Below are positions 55,849-64,000 of a stretch of DNA of 64,000 nucleotides, in pieces. The stretch is from contig JAECUM010003217.1 of NCBI GenBank assembly GCA_016617855.1, positions 62,001 to 126,000 on the forward strand, read 5' to 3'. Under the pieces are notes generated by a model. The model had not been told where the DNA came from. It saw only the letters and a list, made by a program, of their open reading frames with translations, and made no database searches. Each line of letters starts with the position of its first letter. Positions within the stretch are counted from its first letter, which is position 1. Position numbers and translations under genes: made by a program. The stretch is from Megalonaias nervosa. Lineage: Eukaryota > Mollusca > Bivalvia > Unionida > Unionidae.

Positions 55849-56229
55849 TTTGGAAATTCTTGGAAAACAAACTCAAATACAAGTACTAATAAGCTGCCTA
55901 CTCTCATTAGTCTCAAGTACAATGCTGAGCAATGGCCGATAGCTGCAAAAAGATTCTGTAACGTCACGTAAATTCAGCCTCGTTTCTACTCGACAAATAT
56001 GCATATCGGAACGTTCGCGCAATTCATTCCCTATAATGTACTGTAAATCTTTTTCGGTGTAACTAGGTCGTCCCAAACTATTATTTAATTTATCTTGGGC
56101 AACTAATGAGTAATATAACCACAACTTTAATTGTATGTTCCCTATTCCTTTAATGGAAGAGGCAGACCTCTGCTTGATACCAAAAATGTACATGTATTTA
56201 CAGCTCAATCAAAAGGATTGCTGACTTGA

Positions 56230-56790
56230 AAGAGAATGAGTGCTGCCTTTACAGGCACTGGAGAAAATTTTTATATGGTAAATCTTTACTCAGAGCCAAT
56301 CAGAATTAAAGGATATCCAATACCCTTTAATGCAGGGAAGGTGACTGATGAGGAAGTAACTAAAATGCTAGACCTGGGAGTAACTGAACCCTAAAATTCC
56401 CCATATTCGTACCATGCGATATTGTTAGAAAGATGGAACAAACCATTTTTTTATAGACTTTCATTAATTGAATAAAATCACTGTGTTCGATGTCAAACCG
56501 ATGCCAGATATGACAGGCTTGTTTTAAAAAATGGCTGGGTACTGATATATTTTAAAATTAGATCTCTCCAAGGGATATTGGCAGGATGTCCATGCATTAA
56601 TGGCCTTTATGACCCTTAAAAGTGTATACCAGTTTAAGTTAAGCCTTTCAGTCTGGTCAATGCCAGTGCATTCTTTGTTCATCTTATATGCAAATTGTTG
56701 AAAGGCATGGAGAACGTAGCTTCACTGAAGATATTGTTATACATGTGCATAATTGGGAAGAACATGTTAGGGTATTAATCAACCCGGTTG
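56230..56790 (+). pseudogene. decayed gypsy reverse-transcriptase fragment
   Basis: Coding-like pieces read GYPIPFNAGKVTDEEVTKML then DLGVTEP, a SLIE-KIT-like segment, DLSKGYWQ-like near 56570, a FQF/PFGLVNA-like part near 56635-56670 and a GMEN...WEEHV-like part near 56705-56775. Many stops. It belongs to a gypsy lineage different from the element at 39-44 kb. It begins immediately outside the right end of the Kolobok-like element. Confidence 0.65.
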
Positions 56791-56799
56791 ACAAAAATA

Positions 56800-57300
56800 G
56801 GTGATTTGTTTGCTTCGTTGATCTTTATTGTACAACTGAAATTAACTAATTAAAAAAATATGGGTAAGGGATTTGTTTACTTCATTGATCTTTATTTTCC
56901 TATTTTTCTCTGTATAATTATTTTTATCTGAAACAAAGCTGTAGTTTTATTTATTATTACAGCAATGCCAACAATTTAAAGTGGAGATTCTGTGTGGCAG
57001 TGTATATCTTAGTTTCCTTTATTTGGTAGAAATGTGAAGCTGGGGTTAGGAAGCAGCTATGACCAATGCCCAAGGTAATCTGACACCTGTCTTATGAAGC
57101 CTTGCCATCCCATATGTGCTTCATCAGATAAGGGGTTTGAAATTAATCAACTTTATAGTTGTGAAGTTAACATACAAGAAAAAGAATACAATTCACTTTC
57201 ACAACTATGTGTGTGTATGTGATTTGGATTTTCAATGTAACTTTAACAATTTTTCAGTCATATCATTACAATGTCTGCAGTGTGGCAGTTTATAGTGATA
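56800..57300. other. no gene recognised
   Basis: AT-rich; GGTNRRGGATTTGTTTRCTTC-like words occur twice (about 56800 and 56865), a short local duplication including TTGATCTTTATT. Confidence 0.35.
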
Positions 57301-57535
57301 TTTAGTGCTGGGGCACCATACCGCAGACAAGTAGCATCATGTCCCATCCAGTCACATTATCCTGACACCACGCTGACCAGTCCTAACACTAACCTCTTAA
57401 TGCTGAGTGCCAAGTGAGACAGGTGCTAATACCATTTTTATAAGTCTTTGGTATGAATTGGCTGGGGTTCAAACCCATGACCTCCTGCATCCAAGGCAGA
57501 CGCTCTAACCACTTAGGCCATCTGAGCAGTCTTTC
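57300..57535 (-). mobile_element. tRNA-derived SINE, third family, near full length
   Basis: On the minus strand: box A GGCCTAAGTGGTTAGAGCG, box B GGGTTTGAACCCC, then CATACCAAAGACTTATAAAA and TGTCAGGATAATGTGACTGG. It is the complete counterpart of 26990-27170. Confidence 0.85.
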
Positions 57536-58504
57536 ACAACTATGAATGTCCAACAACAGTATTTTGTAATCAGTCAAAATACTATTACCATCAGACATGT
57601 CTTGACGAGGCTTGGACTGAACCTTCAACTAAGCCAAATTAAGAAAACTAATATGATCAATGGGGCATGAAAGTAGGTCACTGTGACCTTATGTCCATCA
57701 TGAGTAGTACCCTCTATGATAAATACAGCCATCAAATTTCATGACTGTACATGTGACAGAGTCTGAGAAACTAAGCCAGATGCAAAACAACACTGATGCC
57801 AGTGCCTCTGACAAAGTCATCAGAATGTTATTGCCTATGCTTTGTAGGAAAGACAATAAACTGTATAACCCCTTCAGTCTTGACAAAAGCATTTTTGTTT
57901 CCATTTTTTGGCTGGATATATCCTTTTTACCCACAAACATACTGTTCCTTCCATTATTTGATTAAATAAAGCATGAACTACTATTATTTATATTTCATTC
58001 ATCCATACAAGGATGTTTATATTCCTATACAACAGAAGAAATGATGTGTCACACTCACCCCATCCTCATGTTCATCTGGAAAAAAAACATTCTTATTACA
58101 TGAAGTTTTCTGGCAATATGCTAAGAAATTCCAAATTTATTCCTTGCCCAGAACTTGAGTACAAATACAAATATGTATCAAATATGGGAAACTTCATATA
58201 GAGTGTATAATGTGTGGATTTCCTTGAAATTTCTATGACCAAGATTTTTACAAATGGACAGGATGTTCCTTACAGAAGAAACTGGACCAGGCCAGCATGC
58301 TAGTATGAGCATTGATAATGACAGCATACTGAAGCTAACTTCCAAATCTGAAAAGGGTAAGATGAAACAGTATTGAAATGAAAAGAAGCTAAAAAAATTG
58401 TTACAATGAGGTTAACTCAGGGCGTGGAAAACAGACATGCACACAGACACCAAGTGACTGCTATGTCAATCTTCCAGCAGGGCAGGCTTGACAAAAATCA
58501 TGTT

Positions 58505-58690
58505 CATACTGCTGTTCTTGCTGGTAGAGCATGGACTCATAATCCAAGGGTCATGGTTACAATACTCACCTATGCCAGCTTGGGGCACCTGCTTCTGTGT
58601 GTCCTTTCAAAAGGCATCTACATCCCATTTCCTCTGCATCATATAGCCAATAATGTGTTAAAAGTGCCATTAAAACCAACAAAAACAAAA
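58505..58690 (+). mobile_element. tRNA-derived SINE relic, fourth family
   Basis: Box A-like TGGTAGAGCATGGACTC, degenerate box B GGTCATGGTTACAAT, then TGTGTCCTTTCAAAAGGCAT and CCCATTTCC, matching the central motif at 31400-31432. Confidence 0.6.
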
Positions 58691-59290
58691 AATTCACAAT
58701 GTGATTTTCACTGACCACTTGAAAATATTGAATGATAACATACCCTGTTTGTTCCATCCATTATCATCTTGTAGAGCAGCTGTATAGTCTTGTATTAGAT
58801 CTGACTCCAAGTCGAGCTCACCTAACTGTAGGTGTCTGAAATCAGTTGTCAACAACAATTAATTTAATAGAAAACAAGGCCCTATTATGATGACAGCAAA
58901 AATACAATTTAGCCATCTGATCAAACTTTCAGTGCAGTGCTATTTAAACCATCTATGCAATCAAGTATGCAGAATCATGGCAACTGCATCCAGTGGGTGC
59001 TGAATATAGATGACAGACAACCTCTGAGAAAATATGTAATTTTTTTGCACCTAAAAACCAATAACATTGTCCCAATCAGAGGAAAATCACTATAGCCAAA
59101 GTATAACATTATACATACAAACTTAAGCACTGTAACGAAAAAGGGTGTCTCCAAAACAAAGTTTGTTAACCCTTGTTAGTTTCTAAAAGGAATAATTGTT
59201 GAACAAAACTAGAGATAAATGGCTGCTAGGGTAAATAATAAGATACAGTGTTAATAAGAGAGACACATTCCTTCCTGTTGAAGTGCCTGT

Positions 59291-59480
59291 CAAAAATCTG
59301 GACATGTCACTAAAACATTTAAGTCATTATCAAAATCAGGACATGTCACTAAAAATATTTAAGTCATGATCAAAATCTATACATGTGACCAAAACATTTA
59401 AGTAATGATCAAAATCAGGATATGTCACTAAAACATTTAAGTCATAATCAAAATCAGGATATACCACCAAAACATTTAAT
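59291..59480 (+). repeat. minisatellite of about 39-40 bp units
   Basis: Nearly five units of CAAAATCAGGACATGTCACT followed by AAAACATTTAAGTCATDAT. Non-coding. Confidence 0.9.
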
Positions 59481-62460
59481 TTCAGTCCTATCAAAATTCA
59501 AAGTGTCTGTAAAGTTTGTCAGATATTTGTGGGTAAAGGGCTGCTAAGGGAGATGCACACACTAACCAAGTTCTTTAAAGTTGACCGTAATAGTAGTAGA
59601 TAACGTGACTAATACAAAAGTCTTACCTCATCATAATACACTTTGTGCCTAAGTACAGACATACACACATAATGTATATATTTGCTTATAAGACAAATCC
59701 AACTATAAAATGCACAGACCCAGATCTGCCTTCACATAATGCCTCAGCATATCTGGGTCTATGCATTTTGTTAGGATTAATCAGTAGAATAAACACCATA
59801 TAACCCGATCTGCCAGTGCATTATGTTGCAGCAGATTAGATCTATATTGTATACAGTTGGACCGGACTTATAAGCGAGTATATATGGTACACCTTTATAC
59901 AAACCACACGCTGATGTATAAAGGTGATACATACAGGCCAGAGTCCTGATCATCCTCAGCTGATCTGGACCGATGGCTCTGCTGGCTCTGCCTGGATCTA
60001 TGCTGACTTTCATATCCTGAACTTGAGGAATTATGGGATACTGAGGAGGATGGTGGCAAGTTCTGTTGCCATGGATGCTGCCTGGACCGAGGAATCTGTA
60101 AAACATGAATTGGATGGCATATGTTACCTGTATCTTTGAAGATATGGATTAACTAGAGTGGCCTGGCACTTAAGATTTCATCAGAACATCCGTAAAATTA
60201 GTATTATCTTAAAAAATATAAGTGATCTGCATATCTACTGCATGTTTGGTATGCTGATATTAATTATGCAATCTGTATGAAGTATGCATGATGCATACAC
60301 AAATTCATACAGACAAAATATTAACAAATTTTAAAAACATTATAATGGTAATGAGATTCCACAGAAAATCAGCATCCCTTATGACATATGCATGCCTGCC
60401 ATATTCCCAGACAGTGTTGGATGGGTTTTCAGACTTAATAAGTGTCTTTTGAGGTCCCAAGGTGTGGTCACTGCACATGACTCATAAAAAGCCATGTCAT
60501 CCAATTGCTAATAAACTATCATTTTATATAGGCCTCTCCAAAATGATGATAAATTGAAATCTGAATGAAAGAAAATAACTTTGTGTTTTCTTTTAAGTAT
60601 TTAATACACTTGCAAGAAAAAAAATCATTACCACAGACATACGCTTATGTGCAAACACTCACATAATAACAATGACATTACCTGGAGAGGCTGATGTCCT
60701 ATATTAAAGAACATGGCATCACACTTTTATGTTAGCCACATGCATGGAATCCCTGGATTTATCTGTCAAGATATGCTCCACTGATGAACTCAAATCATGT
60801 TTTGATGAGTGGTATTTTACCCCAGTGAATGCTCAATTAAATGAACAGGACTGCTGGACAATGGAGAGTATCAGACAAGGTCTTGATTGACCTTATATGC
60901 ATCTACACGTAAACCAATTAACATAAAGTGGATTATCTCCCCACATGACAAACATAATTAAAATGGTGTTAAAGTTTGATTATTCAGCAGTTAGTTATAT
61001 GTATCATATCTAATTACAGTAAAACCTGTCTTCAGAGGCCACCCATTCTAGCAACAAAAAGTTTTCTAGGTTGAAATTCAACTGGATTTAAGAGGAAAAA
61101 TTACATGTACATGCTGTAGATACATTTTGTTCTTTAATTATAGTCTGTTAAAATAGTACATGCATTCATATAAAAAATAATATAGCTCTAAAACACATCA
61201 GTCACAAACAAAATATTTGTTTGAATTTTACAGGTAATCTACTGGCATTATGGTAATGATAAGATAATGCTAACTTTTCCATCCATAAATTCTACCGTTG
61301 GCCAATACTTTGTTCAATAAATTTATTTACACCCAAAGGCTAAAACCTAAGTCACCCTCTATGTAAAATAATACATGGATCAACTCAATAAACAAAAGGA
61401 TGTAACAGCTGGGCTAAGGTGAACATATGATGAGTTATCTGGCAACAGAACATCTGGCCTTGTGTGGGTTTAAAATTTTGTGTGTGTGTGTGTGTGTGTG
61501 TTTTATGCTACCTTAACACAATTATAGAGTATATGGTGCAAAATAATAGTTCAATTTTAAAATGGAAAAATCAATTGCATAAAACTTTGCAACAGTAAAA
61601 CTGACAAAGCAATAAAGAATTCAGACCTTACAATAACAAAAGAATTAACTACTTTGAAAAAAGCAAATAACATAATATGAGAAGAAGACAAGATCTCATT
61701 CACCCCAACCATCTTGTATTGTGACACCACATACAAACAATTGAAGGCTGTTCCCATCAAACTACAGTGAAGTGAAGGCGAGAAAATCTCTCATTATGAC
61801 AATATCATCATTGTGCAGGTTTTCACGATGGATAAACAAACAGGATGAATCTTAGAACTATGTTGCATCCATCATTGCTAATCCTTTAAAGAAGGTATTC
61901 GGAGTTCTGATTATAATCCAATTATGGCATTTTGTGACCGGTATATAAGTCTGGTTTACGAACTTTGGAATACAACTTACAGAAATGAAAACTAGACTCA
62001 ACTTTTTCCCACATATTTTCACTATGCAATTGTTAGAAAAAACTAAAGAAAGGTTGGTATTTCTTATATCTGGATTTAAAATACAGACATTCATAGCAGT
62101 GTTGAAACACTTATCATGCCAGTCCATTTATGTACTAAAATGATTCAAGCATGACCATTTTTGCCACAAATGACAAGTGGTTGCTCATAGCTTAAGTTGC
62201 TTGAATATGCTCTTTTATTCCATTTTCTCAATCGAATAATGAATAGAGGTTGTAGCATAATGCAAAAATCAGCTAAGAGAGAAAACAGTAGCTATAATTA
62301 TTTGTGAGAAAAAATATTTCAAGCATTTTGTTGGATCTCCGACATTTCTGGAGCAAATCTCCTCTGTTTTGTTCAGGAGTTTATAACATGCATGGGGCTA
62401 TGTCTGGAAAGTTTATTTGGCATCATCAAATAAAAACATGGTCTCAGCCTGCATGTCTAG
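59481..62460. other. no gene recognised
   Basis: AT-rich sequence with a (GT)n at 61479-61500. ORFs at 59777-60106 and 61858-62127 (minus) have no recognisable domain or splice context. Confidence 0.4.
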
Positions 62461-62467
62461 TCAATGA

Positions 62468-62634
62468 CCTATATCAATACACAAACTCCAAAACCCCCAT
62501 TACCATATTCCTACCAGGTCTGAGCCTGCATTTAAATTCAGTGACCTATATCAATAACAAAATTTCCATGACCTATAGCAATACACAACGTCCAAAAACC
62601 CCATTATCACACTACAACCAGGCCTGAGCCTGCA
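62468..62634 (+). repeat. duplicated 65-bp unit
   Basis: CCTATATCAATACACAAACT...CCAGGTCTGAGCCTGCAT at 62468-62532 recurs as CCTATAGCAATACACAACGT...CCAGGCCTGAGCCTGCAT at 62570-62634. A partial third copy (GTCTCAGCCTGCAT) lies just before. Confidence 0.8.
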
Positions 62635-62754
62635 TATCAAGCCAACGATGAAAACATTGCTGTAAAATTTGTGAACTCGACACAAAAGTGAAAACTTAGA
62701 CATATCAGAGAATGAATTGTCTGGTGGCTTCATAATGATTTATCTAATGTGTGA

Positions 62755-63290
62755 ACAAAATCCATCAACAACTTCTGGAAACAAAAGCAAATACACCAAC
62801 CTTAACCAAAACATTCATGTAAATTCCATAAGATTGTAACCTTAACCCATGATTATGGTGTGAGAATGAGAATTGTGAAGAAAATCCATCAAGGTCTTTG
62901 GAAATAAAAGGAAATAAAAAACTACAGCTAAAACCTTAACTCAAACTTTTTTCATCACTGTGACCATGACCCCATGATTAAACTTGCAAGCATGCATGTT
63001 ACCTATAGGATTTTCTTACTCAGCTTCATAAAATTCATCTCAAGTATAAAGAAAATCCATCAAGTGGGTTAAAATATACAAGTACATGAAAAAACTGTAA
63101 CCAAAACCCTAATTCAAATTTTCTATGACTATGACCTTGATCCCCAAAATTACAAGTGTAAACAACCAAGTCATAGAATGAATTATGACAGCTTCATAAT
63201 AATTTATGCCAATACTGATGAGAATTTATCGCTGACTTAAGGAAATATTAGCAAATGAATAGCTATAACCTGAACCATAACTGTTGACAT
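62755..63290 (+). repeat. degenerate tandem repeat of about 180 bp
   Basis: RAAGAAAATCCATCAA, GGAAATAAAAG, and CTRTARCCAAAACCYTAA-like words recur near 62757, 62880 and 63050, with a weaker copy near 63225. TCTATGACTATGACCTTGATCCCC/TCACTGTGACCATGACCCC link the units. No coding content. Confidence 0.55.
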
Positions 63291-64000
63291 TGTCACGGCA
63301 AATTGTGCTGTCAGAAAAGTGACCGATTTATCTTGCTGTCCACTAACATGAGCTCCACAATAATAAAAACCATACCTTTTCATTATATAAAATAAATGAT
63401 GAAAATAAAGAATCAAAACATTTCCATCCCACTTTATCTTAAGAAGCCAGCAATCATTTCAGTGCATGAACAGCTTGTAACTATTACCACCGAATGACAA
63501 ACATTCTCCAGAGTAATACCACGATACTGGTTTACCATATTTTTTCAGTCTACCAGTATGTCAGTAGTTTCCATCAGTAAGGAATGTATGGAAATTCCCA
63601 AGGAATCTTGTTATGACTTTAATGATGTTAACATCATGTTTTCATTATTCATGACAAAATAGTTTTAAAAATTTATCTTTTTTTTACAAGAAGCTTGTAT
63701 CTGTCACAAATTAATGATGACAAATAGAATTCTATTTATGATCTTTTTAATGACGTCTTTGACACCTGACATGTATGCCAACATGGTGACCAAATGATTT
63801 GTGAAACAGATTTGGGCAGAATCTGACTATCAAAAAAACTCAGATTAAAAACCAAAAAAAAAGATATAAACCAAAAAACACATGTCATGTTTCAGTTATT
63901 TACTAGAGTATGTGAATGTGTTAAGTATATGTATTTCTCTATAAGACTGTGAATCACTACTCTTTCACCATATCAGCTATAGTGTAACCTTAATCATCCC
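63291..64000. other. no gene recognised
   Basis: AT-rich sequence without convincing ORFs or repeats. Confidence 0.4.

Larger units (their letters stand above)
51001..56149. mobile_element. Kolobok-like DNA transposon with TTAA target duplication
   Basis: Ends are inverted: left AGGAATAGGGAACGTACA, right (reverse complement) AGGAATAGGGAACATACA. TTAA directly flanks both ends (50997-51000 and 56150-56153). A THAP-domain gene on the minus strand plus TTAA duplication are the established hallmarks of Kolobok elements; piggyBac also uses TTAA but lacks THAP. The element carries two convergent spliced genes whose 3' ends are 63 bp apart. No intact DDE core is visible, so it is probably non-autonomous. 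Confidence 0.75.

Noticed and set aside
59777..60106. 109-codon minus-strand ORF
   Set aside because: No recognised domain, with overlapping ORF on the other strand and no flanking exons.

Overview
The window is eukaryotic nuclear DNA from an animal, most likely a lophotrochozoan and plausibly a bivalve mollusc. This is inferred from intron-bearing host genes, several tRNA-derived SINE families, LINE, Ty3/gypsy and DDE transposon relics, many simple repeats, and two endogenous Polinton/adintovirus-like copies. Nothing in the sequence names the species.

Bases 1-7450 hold element A, a decayed Polinton/adintovirus-like stretch. It starts inside the major capsid protein, followed by two overlapping small ORFs and a broken adenain-type (C5) protease. 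Then come three small gene cassettes. Two upstream sites share a CGTCCGYGCTT box followed by ATATAAA, and a third is weaker. All three cassettes end in a replication-dependent-histone-type 3' signal: a 16-nt stem-loop followed 12-13 nt later by TAGAAAAGA. A LINE relic (about 4150-6190) and a SINE with a 10-bp target duplication (6351-6607) interrupt the third cassette. This array is the most unusual thing in the window.

Bases 7481-19343 hold element B, a second, AT-rich Polinton/adintovirus-like genome of a different lineage. Its order is: an unknown tandem-domain protein, penton-like protein, Gly/Ala-rich membrane-active-type protein, major capsid protein (about 520 codons without a stop), small basic capsid-type protein, C5 protease, zinc ribbon, phospholipase A2 running into a chromodomain integrase, an acidic minus-strand gene, a small ORF, a minus-strand HNH/NUMOD endonuclease, and protein-primed DNA polymerase B. 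No packaging ATPase was found, and the left end looks truncated against element A. Integrase and polymerase have each lost a catalytic residue. Many frame breaks sit in A/T homopolymers.

Bases 19344-26990 are relics: SINE, rearranged LINE, a tiny foldback MITE, and a non-autonomous element with inverted arrays of a GTACGAAAC word. Bases 27268-37628 are the host gene for mitochondrial ribosomal protein mL48 (six exons placed, all junction phases consistent), with a minisatellite and a SINE in its introns.

Bases 39136-44144 are a minus-strand Ty3/gypsy element whose integrase lies upstream of its reverse transcriptase (Gmr1-like order), with a SINE in one LTR. Bases 45963-49671 are a DDE transposon with GGG...CCC ends. 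Bases 51001-56149 are a TTAA-flanked, Kolobok-like transposon with two convergent spliced genes: a P2RX7 cytoplasmic-domain-like zinc protein and a THAP-domain transposase remnant. The remaining sequence holds a gypsy RT fragment, SINEs and minisatellites, with no convincing gene after about 58.7 kb.
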